Source of the DNA: an uncultured Bacillota bacterium
Lineage (GTDB): Bacteria > Bacillota > Clostridia > Christensenellales > UBA1242
Length of the DNA: 42,695 nt
Reading direction: 5' to 3'
Assembly: GCA_949292985.1 (NCBI GenBank)
Contig: CASFBF010000002.1
Location: 1-42,695 of the forward strand
In this document: piece by piece, positions 1-7,220 of the stretch
How positions within the stretch are numbered: the first letter of the stretch is position 1
Layout: every line of letters starts with the position of its first letter
Program-made: the position numbers and the translations under genes
Notes under the pieces: model-generated
What the model was told of the DNA's origin: nothing
The model's database searches: none
The model's input: the letters and a program-made list of their open reading frames with translations, nothing else

Positions 1-60
1 ATTTAATATTTTTTTAATTTTTTATTATTTTTTATTTAATTTCCTTAATATTTTTAAAAA

Positions 61-672
61 TTAACATTTATTATTTGATTTATAGTACTCAATCATATTG
101 TTAAAAATTATTATATGTTGTTCTTCGTCACTAATTATTTTTTCGAATAAAGTTTTCAAACTTTCATTTTCAACTTGTGTGATTGCCAGTTTATAATCAG
201 CAATTGCATTTTTTTCTCCGACAATATTTTGTTGCAAAAGCAGTGGAAGAGTTGATGTTTGATTTACGGCACGAGCGCTCCAATATGCTCCGTTAACCGA
301 CATGTCTGCTCTGCCACCAAAAGCGACGATGGCATTTGAAAGTTGATCAAGGTGTTCCATTTCCACAATCGCAATTTTATCAATTTCGCTGGCAAAATCT
401 GGACACTTTGGGTTAAGAAGCCAATCTTGATATAAATATGTTGATAATGCTGTTAGTTCACTGTGAAGAGAGTATGCCAATCTTTTCAAAACCTGAACTG
501 TTCTGACAGAAGGAACAACATCTGTAAGTTCAGGAAATTGCAAGTTAGACGACGACGGTATCGAAGAATAATCGCTTGGATTTGTTATGTCCGTTTGTGA
601 AGGTGGAGTAAGAGTGCTATCATTTTCTGGCTGAATAGAATTGTTGTTTTCATTGTTAAATAATCTTATCAT
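61..672 (-). CDS. Ferritin-like diiron-type protein, possible spore-coat component
   Basis: I place the start at the ATG ending at 672 (203 aa), because an AGGGAGGT ribosome site lies 5 nt upstream. The in-frame ATG at 699 has no such site. Residues 1-55 are a low-complexity Asn/Ser/Pro leader. Residues 56-200 form a four-helix ferritin-like pattern with E72, E104xxH107, E153 and E183xxH186, the usual spacing of carboxylate and His ligands of a diiron or dimanganese centre. The family includes rubrerythrins, bacterioferritins and CotJC-type manganese catalases; the exact activity cannot be told. Its ribosome site lies inside the last codons of the upstream proline-rich gene, so the two are translationally linked. 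The disordered leader and the partner suggest a structural or spore-surface setting rather than a cytosolic iron store (inference). Confidence 0.72.
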   Translation of the reverse strand: MIRLFNNENNNSIQPENDSTLTPPSQTDITNPSDYSSIPSSSNLQFPELTDVVPSVRTVQVLKRLAYSLHSELTALSTYLYQDWLLNPKCPDFASEIDKIAIVEMEHLDQLSNAIVAFGGRADMSVNGAYWSARAVNQTSTLPLLLQQNIVGEKNAIADYKLAITQVENESLKTLFEKIISDEEQHIIIFNNMIEYYKSNNKC

Positions 673-673
673 T

Positions 674-1387
674 TTATACCTCCCTAATCCTGCATTCATT
701 ATAAAGTTTTGTAATTGTTCTTTCTTGTGATGATAGAGTTGCGTTTAGAATAAATAGTTGTCTATCGATTGAAGACACATTAACCAAACCCATTAAAACA
801 ACAGTTTTGTCTGTTATATCCGCTATAAAATCAGCCACAATTTTCAACGATGTACAGTAGTTTTCTGAAAGATCTAACCTTCTGCCCACAAGCGGTGGAA
901 GTGCATTGCCTGAAAGAGTTCGGTAAATATTCCCCATTGTCGCTCTCAAAATTAGCGTTTGATTTTCAAGGTTTTGAAAGGTTTGTATGTCTGCTTCTTC
1001 AAAATTTTGCAAATCCCGATAAGCGTTCACCAAGGCGTCCAGGTCATTGTAAATATTTCTACTTAACCCAACCGCCTGGTTTGCTGGTGGCGGAGGTGGT
1101 GGCGTGGGCCTAGGAGGTGGAGGAGGCGTAGGCCTAATCGGTGGCCTTTGAGGGGCGCTTGGAGTTGGTGAGTTGGGAGCATTTTGAGGTGGTGGCGAAA
1201 ATGCAGGTTGTTCTTGTGCAAGTTTGGGTGAAAAAAGTTTACCAAACAAATTAAAGCGTTTTTGTTGGCTAGAAGACGGTGAGTTTTCTTGCAAGGTCAA
1301 AGCCGATTTTTTATCACAAATTATGTATTGTTCACTTAGTGGGTCAAAAACAACTCCAAGACTATTTGAGAGTTTGTCTTCATTCAT
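674..1387 (-). CDS. Proline-rich protein of unknown function, operon partner of the ferritin-like protein
   Basis: The start at 1387 (237 aa) is chosen because AAAGGAG sits 8-9 nt upstream of that ATG; an upstream in-frame ATG at 1408 lacks a site. Residues 1-60 are mixed. Residues 61-101 are strongly proline-rich, with runs of five and six Pro, and are probably extended. Residues 105-237 look alpha-helical with regular hydrophobic spacing, possibly another helical bundle. I see no signal peptide and do not recognise a family. The gene ends 1 nt before the ferritin-like start, so they form one operon. Upstream, AC-17-CATATAAA resembles a sigma-K type promoter, which together with the partner suggests a coat or spore-envelope role (inference only). 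Confidence 0.6.
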   Translation of the reverse strand: MNEDKLSNSLGVVFDPLSEQYIICDKKSALTLQENSPSSSQQKRFNLFGKLFSPKLAQEQPAFSPPPQNAPNSPTPSAPQRPPIRPTPPPPPRPTPPPPPPANQAVGLSRNIYNDLDALVNAYRDLQNFEEADIQTFQNLENQTLILRATMGNIYRTLSGNALPPLVGRRLDLSENYCTSLKIVADFIADITDKTVVLMGLVNVSSIDRQLFILNATLSSQERTITKLYNECRIREV

Positions 1388-1406
1388 ATAAAAATCTCCT
1401 TTTATC

Positions 1407-1435
1407 AAGACTTTTATATGAAACGCACATAAAAT
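1407..1435 (-). promoter_or_regulatory. Possible late sporulation (sigma-K/E-like) promoter
   Basis: On the minus strand an AC dinucleotide is followed after 17 nt by CATATAAA, close to the sigma-K pattern AC-N16/17-CATAnnnT but with A at the last position. It lies just upstream of the proline-rich/ferritin-like operon. The motif is short, so chance is a real alternative. Confidence 0.3.
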
Positions 1436-1456
1436 ACGTTACTTTTTAAGGTTATA

Positions 1457-1486
1457 CAAATAAAAAAACGCCTTCGGCGCTTATTT
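1457..1486 (-). terminator. Intrinsic terminator after tRNA-Met
   Basis: Read on the minus strand, GCGCC-GAA-GGCG is followed by a run of seven T, directly after the tRNA 3' end. This is a compact rho-independent terminator. Confidence 0.75.
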
Positions 1487-1487
1487 T

Positions 1488-1564
1488 TGGTAGCGGTAAC
1501 TGGGTTCGAACCAGTGACCTTGCGGGTATGAACCGCACGCTCTAGCCAACTGAGCTATACCGCC
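1488..1564 (-). tRNA. tRNA-Met (CAT), elongator type
   Basis: The minus strand folds into a full cloverleaf: acceptor GGCGGTA paired with TACCGCT (one terminal G-T pair), anticodon stem TGCGG/CCGCA with loop TTCATAC, T arm ACTGG-TTCGAAC-CCAGT region, and encoded CCA. Anticodon is CAT. The anticodon stem lacks the three G-C pairs of initiator tRNA, and the body resembles Bacillus elongator tRNA-Met. A tRNA-Ile2 with modified CAT is less likely. Confidence 0.93.
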
Positions 1565-1632
1565 ATAGGTAGGTTGCGTAACAATTATATATTTTTTTCG
1601 GGCAATTTGTCAATAGATTTTAAACAATTTAC

Positions 1633-1662
1633 TTGGAATAGCGCACACTTTTTTGATATAAT
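1633..1662 (+). promoter_or_regulatory. Sigma-A-type promoter for yqeY
   Basis: TTGGAA at 1633-1638, an 18-nt spacer and TATAAT at 1657-1662 with an upstream TG (extended -10). The start codon lies 31 nt downstream. Confidence 0.7.
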
Positions 1663-1693
1663 AAACTGTAAGTTTTAAGATAAGGGGGCAAAA

Positions 1694-2116
1694 ATGATTA
1701 TAGACGAAATTAAAAAAGCAAATGTACAGGCAATAAAAGATAAAGATACAACCGCTAGGGCGCTTTATAGTGTAATTTTAAATAAAATTAAACTTGAAGA
1801 AATCAATAAAAGACAAGCCGGTGCAGAGTTAACAGATGGCGATGTTGCTGCAATTTTGCAAAAAGCAAGCAAAGAACTTTGCGAAGAGCGAGATAATTAT
1901 GTCAAGGCGTCTAACAGCGAAATGGCTGAAAACATTTCAAAGCAAATTGCTTTGGTTGAAAAATATATGCCAAAAATGCTGAGTGATGACGAAATAAAAA
2001 ATATAATTTCCACTCTTGAAGATAAAAGTGTGCCTTTTGTTATGAAATATTTTAAACAAAACTATCAAGGTACTTGCGATATGAAAAAAGTCAACGAAAT
2101 TTTGAAAGGAATGTAA
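1694..2116 (+). CDS. yqeY: GatB/YqeY domain protein
   Basis: A 140-aa protein matching the YqeY family (about 148 aa usual) over its full length. The pattern includes LYSVILNKIKLEEI, the central ELCEERDNYVKA segment and a C-terminal helical YqeY tail ending in KKVNEILKGM. YqeY proteins resemble the C-terminal tRNA-binding tail of the amidotransferase subunit GatB, and their own role is unsettled. A GGGGG-rich ribosome site precedes the ATG. The stop TAA overlaps the start of the metallophosphoesterase (TAATG), indicating coupled translation. Confidence 0.85.
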   Translation: MIIDEIKKANVQAIKDKDTTARALYSVILNKIKLEEINKRQAGAELTDGDVAAILQKASKELCEERDNYVKASNSEMAENISKQIALVEKYMPKMLSDDEIKNIISTLEDKSVPFVMKYFKQNYQGTCDMKKVNEILKGM

Positions 2117-2814
2117 TGAAAATTTTTGCTATTAGCGACCTTCATCTTTCAGTAAACAATCCAAAACCGATGGATATATTTGGAGAAAGGTGGGAAGGTT
2201 ATGTTGAAAAAATATTTGATGACTGGAAGCAAAAAGTAACAGGCGAAGATTTAGTGTTGCTTGCAGGTGACTTTTCGTGGGCTATGAAATTTGCAGAAGC
2301 AATGCCTGATTTTGACCTGCTTAAAGAATTGCCTGGCAAAAAGGTTATTATAAGGGGCAATCACGATTATTGGTGGCCGTCAATTTCGGTTTTACGACAG
2401 GCTTTGCCAGAAAATATATTCGCTTTGCAAAATGATGCAATCAAGTTTGGCGAGTATATAATTTGCGGAACTCGAGGGTGGGCTGTTCCTGAACAGGGGC
2501 AACAACAATCGGCAGAAGATGAAAAAATATTTAAGCGTGAAGTTATCAGGCTTGAACTTACTTTGCAGTCTGCACAAAAATTACAAAATAACGGTGAAAA
2601 AATTGTTTGTATGATGCATTATCCACCTTGTAATTTTAAAAGAGAAAAAAGTGAGTTTATTCAGTTGATTGAAAAATATGGCGTAAGCGCAGTTGTTTTC
2701 GGGCATTTGCATGGTTACAAAAAAATTCAAACCAAATTTACACTTGGGCAGATTGATTATTATTTAACATCATGTGATATGGTTGAAAACAAACTTGTTT
2801 GCATTGATGTTTAA
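2116..2814 (+). CDS. Calcineurin-like metallophosphoesterase
   Basis: The start is the ATG at 2116 that overlaps the yqeY stop. It gives a 232-aa protein beginning directly with the first metal motif, and the preceding AAAGGA acts as ribosome site. All metallophosphoesterase blocks are visible in order: SDLHLS near residue 6, LLAGDFSW near 53, IRGNHDYWW near 83, MMHYPP near 170 and FGHLHGY near 198. These residues bind the two metal ions. The substrate of this bacterial subgroup is unknown to me. There is no signal peptide, so it is cytosolic. Confidence 0.87.
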   Translation: MKIFAISDLHLSVNNPKPMDIFGERWEGYVEKIFDDWKQKVTGEDLVLLAGDFSWAMKFAEAMPDFDLLKELPGKKVIIRGNHDYWWPSISVLRQALPENIFALQNDAIKFGEYIICGTRGWAVPEQGQQQSAEDEKIFKREVIRLELTLQSAQKLQNNGEKIVCMMHYPPCNFKREKSEFIQLIEKYGVSAVVFGHLHGYKKIQTKFTLGQIDYYLTSCDMVENKLVCIDV

Positions 2815-2835
2815 CTTTACAACGCACGGAAATAA

Positions 2836-2864
2836 TTGACAGAAGAGTGCTTTTAGTGTAAAAT
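2836..2864 (+). promoter_or_regulatory. Strong sigma-A promoter for the anchored lipoprotein
   Basis: Perfect TTGACA at 2836-2841, a 17-nt spacer and TAAAAT at 2859-2864. The ATG at 2886 has a GGAGAG ribosome site. Confidence 0.8.
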
Positions 2865-2885
2865 TAAACTTAATTTGGAGAGACT

Positions 2886-4358
2886 ATGAAAAAATGGCTT
2901 AAAAGTTCGTTATGCGTAGCGGGTTTTGCAGGGTGCATGGCTTTGTGCATGGCTGGTTGCGCTGTTCAAACAAACATTAAAAACAACAGCAGTGATATTA
3001 TTTATAACGGAAGTGTTGTGTCAGTTGTGGGTGACGACATTATTTTTTCGAACGCTTATATTTCAAGCGATATTTCTACAATTGACGATTACAACTCTTA
3101 TGCGAACACGTCCTATTTGGCAACTGTTAATTCTTCAAGCATTTCTGGGGATATGTTCAATTCACCTGATGTAACTAAATTAAAAGGCGAAGTTACAGGT
3201 TTTTCAAACATGTATAGTTTTGTTTATGGCGACAGTATTTATTATGCTTCGCCTAATAAGCACAAAACAAGTTCAAACCAATATGTTTTTACTTATGTTT
3301 CATTCTTTAAATGTGCGTTTGATGGTTCGGGCGAAAAAGAACTTTTAACAACAAATTCTTATGACAGTTCAAAAGCCCAAATCAGAGCGCTTAAATATGA
3401 CGATAACGCTTATCTGGTTGTTTATGATGGCACCGAACTTAACATGATTAACCTTGCTGATGAAAGCGTTACTAAAATTTCTGACAGCGCAACCAGCGTG
3501 GCACTTCCAAGAGAAGGTGAAGAATGGAATGGTGTGATTTATTATTCTGAGGATAAAGAAAACGCTTATGGTCAGTCAGGAAATGCAGCGTTTAAATATT
3601 CATTGACAGACAAAGAGAATGTGTCGCTCAGCGTTCCACTTAACTACTCTGTAAGTTTTACAGGCAGATGCAGTGATGAAATATTTTATACTTTAACTTA
3701 CGCTCCAACTTCTATCAGCACTACAAGACTTGCTACAACAGAGCAATTAGAAAGCTTAACTTTGAATACCGCTGGAAAAACATTTTATAGTTCAGCAATT
3801 TCAGATGTAAGGGTGGCAGGCGGTGAAAATATGCAACAAGGACATATATTCACTTCATCGTTATCAGGCAACAGCCAAATAATGTTTATGCCTTCATCAA
3901 GCACAAGCCCAACTGTTTTGCTTTCAAATTCTGATTATACAAGTTTATTGCTTGTTTATGGAGATTACGTTTATTATTCAAATAGTTCTGGAATAAATTA
4001 TAAAACCATATCAACAGGCGATGTAGTAAATGTCGTTTCAGATATGACCGTAGAAACAAGCAGAATAGGTTACGATTTTTATGAATCAGGCAATTTAAAA
4101 ACAATTTATTTCTATGCTCAGCGTGAATATGTAGAGGATGATGACACAGCAGAAGAAGACCGTGATACAGGATATTACCTCTATGCAAAGAATGCTGACG
4201 GAACAGGTGAGGTATCGCTGGTTGCCCAAACTGATAACACGATTGCAAATCAGCCAAATGTTGCACTTATAGTTTCACTGTCAGTTGTTGGCGGACTTCT
4301 TGTAATTGGCGGAATTATTGGAACAATCATTATTGTTAAGAAAAGAAGAGGCTATTGA
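2886..4358 (+). CDS. Surface lipoprotein with C-terminal membrane anchor (DUF5050-like propeller)
   Basis: A 490-aa exported protein. The N terminus is basic (MKKWLK), then hydrophobic, ending in a lipobox-like CMAGC near residue 25, so lipidation is likely. Residues 35-440 consist of repeated short beta blades with Tyr-rich strands such as DSIYYASPN, GDYVYYSN and DRDTGYYLYAKNADGTGE, like the DUF5050-type beta-propeller repeats of clostridial surface proteins. Residues 455-480 are a second hydrophobic helix followed by KKRRGY, giving a C-terminal anchor as well. Having both a lipobox and a C-terminal helix is unusual. The gene has its own promoter and terminator and stands alone. Ligand or role is not visible. 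Confidence 0.7.
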   Translation: MKKWLKSSLCVAGFAGCMALCMAGCAVQTNIKNNSSDIIYNGSVVSVVGDDIIFSNAYISSDISTIDDYNSYANTSYLATVNSSSISGDMFNSPDVTKLKGEVTGFSNMYSFVYGDSIYYASPNKHKTSSNQYVFTYVSFFKCAFDGSGEKELLTTNSYDSSKAQIRALKYDDNAYLVVYDGTELNMINLADESVTKISDSATSVALPREGEEWNGVIYYSEDKENAYGQSGNAAFKYSLTDKENVSLSVPLNYSVSFTGRCSDEIFYTLTYAPTSISTTRLATTEQLESLTLNTAGKTFYSSAISDVRVAGGENMQQGHIFTSSLSGNSQIMFMPSSSTSPTVLLSNSDYTSLLLVYGDYVYYSNSSGINYKTISTGDVVNVVSDMTVETSRIGYDFYESGNLKTIYFYAQREYVEDDDTAEEDRDTGYYLYAKNADGTGEVSLVAQTDNTIANQPNVALIVSLSVVGGLLVIGGIIGTIIIVKKRRGY

Positions 4359-4424
4359 TTTTAGCGACATTTGTCAAAATTAAAGGAAAATTGATACATG
4401 CGCAAGTTTAGACTTTTTTAGACA

Positions 4425-4457
4425 AAACTCGGGTTTTATTACCCGAGTTTTTATTTT
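4425..4457 (+). terminator. Intrinsic terminator
   Basis: ACTCGGG and CCCGAGT form a perfect stem with a short loop, followed by TTTTTATTTTATT. It ends the lipoprotein transcript and insulates spo0A. Confidence 0.9.
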
Positions 4458-4550
4458 ATTTTGTCGGCTTAGTGTGATAAGTTAGGAATGTTTCACGGAA
4501 TTCGTTGAAAAATAGGTTATTTCCAAGTAATTAAAAAGGAGGAACAAAAA

Positions 4551-5318
4551 ATGGAGAAAACCACACCTAGCAAGGGAAAATTGCGCGTATACATTGCAGA
4601 TAAAGCGGACGAAAATCCGATAGTGACATATCTTAGAGAAAGCGATAAATTTTCGCTTGTAGGCATCAGTCCTAATGGAGAGGACGTTTTGAATGATTTG
4701 CCATTACTTAAACCCGACTTTTTAATTATGGAAGTTTTGCTAAGCGGGATTGACGGATTTGAAGTGCTTGAAAAGTTAAAAGCGAAAATGGGCGAAGAAA
4801 TGCCTAAGGTTATTTTTGTCACCAACCTTTCTCACAGCGGTTTTGTAACAAAAGCCATGAACGAAGGGGCAAGTTATTTTATGGTTAAACCTGTTAAACC
4901 AGAGGTATTAGAGGAAAGAATGTTTGATTTATTACAAGAAGAAAAAACAAATAGCGGAGCGCTTAAATTTAATAAACAATTAGATGAAAAAATTTCAAAT
5001 ATTTTTATTTCCATTGGCATTCCCGCACATATAAAAGGGTATCAATTTTTGCGTGAGGCAGTTAAACTTGCAGTTGAAAAACCTGAAATAATTGGCTCAA
5101 TTACAAAACAATTATATCCAACTATTGCAGAGCGTTTTGAAACTAGTTCAAGCAAGGTTGAAAGGGGAATGCGCCATGCTATTGAAGTGGCTTGGAATAG
5201 GGGTAAAATAGAAAATATAAATTCGCTTTTTGGCTTAAAAATTTATAACAGTAATGAAAAACCAACAAACGGAGAATTGATCGCTTTGATTGCAGATAAA
5301 ATGATTATGGAAGGTTAA
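4551..5318 (+). CDS. spo0A: Spo0A family sporulation regulator with altered receiver
   Basis: A 255-aa protein (B. subtilis Spo0A is 267 aa) with AAAGGAGG before the ATG. Residues 11-130 are a response-regulator receiver. Residues 150-250 are the Spo0A-specific DNA-binding domain, with the near-invariant SITKQLYPTIAERF and KVERGMRHAIEVAWNRG segments. In the receiver, T91 and K113 are retained, but the phosphoacceptor Asp is replaced by E61 (LIMEVLLSGIDG against the family LDIIMPHLDG) and the acidic pair is D17-K18 rather than Asp-Asp. The DNA-binding end therefore looks normal while aspartyl phosphorylation at the usual site is not possible. Upstream, AGGAATG is weakly sigma-H-like. Family identity is certain; the mode of activation is not. 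Confidence 0.93.
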   Translation: MEKTTPSKGKLRVYIADKADENPIVTYLRESDKFSLVGISPNGEDVLNDLPLLKPDFLIMEVLLSGIDGFEVLEKLKAKMGEEMPKVIFVTNLSHSGFVTKAMNEGASYFMVKPVKPEVLEERMFDLLQEEKTNSGALKFNKQLDEKISNIFISIGIPAHIKGYQFLREAVKLAVEKPEIIGSITKQLYPTIAERFETSSSKVERGMRHAIEVAWNRGKIENINSLFGLKIYNSNEKPTNGELIALIADKMIMEG

Positions 5319-5323
5319 TTTGT

Positions 5324-5352
5324 TTGACTTTGGTTAAAAATGTTTCTATAAT
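5324..5352 (+). promoter_or_regulatory. Consensus promoter placed 6 nt from the ATG
   Basis: TTGACT at 5324-5329, a 17-nt spacer and a perfect TATAAT at 5347-5352. The ATG at 5359 begins only 6 nt after the -10 box, so transcription should start at or next to the start codon (leaderless mRNA). Confidence 0.75.
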
Positions 5353-5358
5353 AAAAGC

Positions 5359-5664
5359 ATGGAATTGAATTTAACAAATAAAGAAAAGAAAAGATTGTGG
5401 ATTAGCAGAATCGCCGGAATAATAGTTTGCGGATTATTGATTGCGTTTTTGTTGCTGTATTATTTTGGCAATATCGATATAAATATGTTTTTAATCGCTA
5501 TGCTTGGGTTAAGCGCAGTAATATTCTTCATTGCCGCAACATTTTTGGCAATTAAATCTACACGATTTTGGATGTATTTTAGTTTCTTTATGGCGATATT
5601 GTTTGTTCTTGCATTTTTAGTTGTGCTTATATTGTTTTGCACAAATGGAACATTTCAAATGTAA
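5359..5664 (+). CDS. Small membrane protein of unknown function, probably leaderless mRNA
   Basis: 101 aa: a charged N terminus (NKEKKRLW) followed by three hydrophobic segments at about residues 15-36, 41-64 and 70-94. No known family is recognised. No ribosome site is visible, because the sequence before the ATG is the promoter itself. The reading frame is supported by the consensus promoter in front, the terminator directly after the stop, and uninterrupted membrane-type composition. It lies between spo0A and convergent genes, so it is a monocistronic unit. A role in sporulation cannot be concluded from proximity alone. Confidence 0.65.
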   Translation: MELNLTNKEKKRLWISRIAGIIVCGLLIAFLLLYYFGNIDINMFLIAMLGLSAVIFFIAATFLAIKSTRFWMYFSFFMAILFVLAFLVVLILFCTNGTFQM

Positions 5665-5693
5665 AAAAGGCTCTCAACGAGAGCCTTTTATTT
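5663..5693. terminator. Bidirectional intrinsic terminator
   Basis: GGCTCTC-AAC-GAGAGCC is flanked by AAAAAA on the left and TTTTATTT on the right. It serves both the plus-strand small membrane gene and the convergent minus-strand coiled-coil gene, whose stop lies inside it. Confidence 0.9.
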
Positions 5694-6464
5694 ATAACCT
5701 TCAATTCTTTCAATCAAACCATATGTTCGGGCTTCGGTTTGAACTAATTTTACTGTTGCACCTTCGGCTACATTTCCAGACAATTCAAGGGTGTAAGTAG
5801 AAGCAAAAGTTAGGTTTGACATAGAACTATTTAAATTTAATGTTGAGATTACTAAACCTTGGTTTGAATAAGTCGAAATATACGGTATTCTACAATCTCC
5901 TTCCCAAAGTTCTTCGGTTTTTACATATCTAACCGTCCAGAAAGGCACGCGGAAATACAATTTTATGTATTTATATTGTTTGAAATTATGATTTATTCCA
6001 AACCCAGCATAGAAACCGTTTGTTAAACCTCGATTTATACTTTCATCTGTGCTTTCTCTATCATAAACCAAAGTCATTACTGTTGCCGAAGAGTTGTCTT
6101 CAAGTGTTTTAACTCTGTCGGTTAGGGCGATTAATGAAGATTGCAACGATGTAATAATTTCATTTATATCTTCGATATCAAGCGTATTTGTGGCTTGTTG
6201 CAAATCAATTCTATGTAAATCAGTTTCAACTTCTGAAAGTGAGCCAGAGAAATCTGTTGATTGTGTTTCTAACGAACCTACTCTTGTAGTAAGCGAAGAT
6301 ATGTTTGATGTGTTTGATTCAACTTGCTGAACAATTTCATTATCAGTGCCAGGTGATAAAGATGAAATTTGTTCTTTGATGTCAGGCAAATCTTCTTTTG
6401 CAAGTTTCCACACTTCTTTTTGAAGAGTGTCGGTAATAACTTTTAAGTCTTCAAATTCATTCAT
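5688..6464 (-). CDS. Coiled-coil protein with C-terminal beta domain, unknown function
   Basis: 258 aa. Residues 1-130 are rich in heptad-like helices (repeated TSNISSLTTRVGSLETQ, ITSLQSSLIALTDRVKTLE), typical of a trimeric coiled-coil stalk. Residues 130-258 are beta-rich with many aromatics (FYAGFGINHNFKQYKYIKLYFRVPFW). The layout resembles phage tail-fibre or adhesin stalk-plus-head proteins, but there is no signal peptide and no neighbouring phage gene. AAGGAG lies 8 nt before the ATG and is itself part of the terminator hairpin of the upstream gene. Function unknown. Confidence 0.6.
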   Translation of the reverse strand: MNEFEDLKVITDTLQKEVWKLAKEDLPDIKEQISSLSPGTDNEIVQQVESNTSNISSLTTRVGSLETQSTDFSGSLSEVETDLHRIDLQQATNTLDIEDINEIITSLQSSLIALTDRVKTLEDNSSATVMTLVYDRESTDESINRGLTNGFYAGFGINHNFKQYKYIKLYFRVPFWTVRYVKTEELWEGDCRIPYISTYSNQGLVISTLNLNSSMSNLTFASTYTLELSGNVAEGATVKLVQTEARTYGLIERIEGYK

Positions 6465-6491
6465 AAAAAAACTCCTTTTTAGAAGGAGTTT
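6464..6491 (-). terminator. Terminator hairpin overlapping the next gene's ribosome site
   Basis: On the minus strand AACTCCTT-CTAAA-AAGGAGTT is followed by six T and then by the ATG of the coiled-coil gene. The right arm of the stem contains the AAGGAG ribosome site of that gene. The hairpin begins right after the stop of the SH3-type gene. Confidence 0.75.
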
Positions 6492-6497
6492 ATCAGC

Positions 6498-7094
6498 CTA
6501 CGAATTCTTTTTCAATTTTTTGTGCCGTTTTTTATTTGAAATTCCAAGCAATATTATGATTATGGTTACTAACGCTACTATTGCTGTTATCGACACAATC
6601 AAAGCAGCGTTCACACCATCAGGGTGTATGTAAGAAGTATCAACTCGCCCAATTATTACATTTCCATTATGTATGAATTTCACTGCAAGGTAATCTGAAT
6701 TTTTATCGTAACCCTCGTACAATAGCACCCTTTCACCTTTGGAAATCTCGCAAATTGGTTCATCGCTTGTCAGTGACAGCACCTGTGTATCTTCTAAAAT
6801 TGAGGCGTTATAGGAAAGAATAACCTCTTGGTCCTGTGTTTTTTCTCCAACAAGGTCAGCAGGAACATAACCTACCATAGATGTTTCCTGCACAGTTACA
6901 TAATAAAAGCCGTTAAAATTTTGCTCATCAAGCAATGTAAGTGCTTCGCCATATTCTAAACTTTCTAAAACCTCGCTTGAATACGATGCTTCTGAATATA
7001 GGTTTATTTGGTCAGCCAAAACAAAAACATCTTCACCTGTGGTTAGTGAAAGGGGCGACAGCATTAAAGATAAAACAAGCATTAAAGATTTCAT
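6498..7094 (-). CDS. SH3-like exported protein with C-terminal membrane anchor
   Basis: 198 aa. Residues 1-20 are a signal-peptide-like hydrophobic start. Residues 22-80 form a bacterial SH3-like fold pattern (VLADQINLYSEASYSSEVLESLEYGEALTLL then YYVTVQETSMVGYVPADLV), and residues 90-150 look like a second, more diverged SH3-like copy. Residues 160-183 are a membrane helix, followed by a very basic tail NKKRHKKLKK. Bacterial SH3 domains usually bind cell wall. The catalytic module often joined to them is absent, so this is a wall-binding or sensing protein (inference). The start codon is 6 nt after a near-consensus promoter, with no ribosome site. Confidence 0.7.
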   Translation of the reverse strand: MKSLMLVLSLMLSPLSLTTGEDVFVLADQINLYSEASYSSEVLESLEYGEALTLLDEQNFNGFYYVTVQETSMVGYVPADLVGEKTQDQEVILSYNASILEDTQVLSLTSDEPICEISKGERVLLYEGYDKNSDYLAVKFIHNGNVIIGRVDTSYIHPDGVNAALIVSITAIVALVTIIIILLGISNKKRHKKLKKNS

Positions 7095-7100
7095 AGTTTA

Positions 7101-7129
7101 ATTATGAAAAAATCTTAATAATTTGTCAA
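7101..7129 (-). promoter_or_regulatory. Consensus promoter placed 6 nt from the ATG (minus strand)
   Basis: On the minus strand: TTGACA (7129-7124), a 17-nt spacer and CATAAT (7106-7101), then 6 nt to the ATG at 7094. This matches the arrangement before the gene at 5359 and implies a leaderless mRNA. Confidence 0.75.
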
Positions 7130-7220
7130 GTTAGTTAGTGTGCCATCAAAAAAATCCTAATTTTGACAAAAAGGTGCTATTTTTTTACCAGTAAAAATAA
7201 AATGTTTTGAAGAGGTTAAA

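Noticed and set aside
4517..4825. Minus-strand open frame over the start of spo0A
   Set aside because: It is antisense to a well-conserved domain and has no ribosome site or recognisable product.
5688..6464. Prophage remnant suggested by the stalk-and-head coiled-coil protein
   Set aside because: No phage structural, packaging or integration gene lies nearby, so the resemblance is only architectural.
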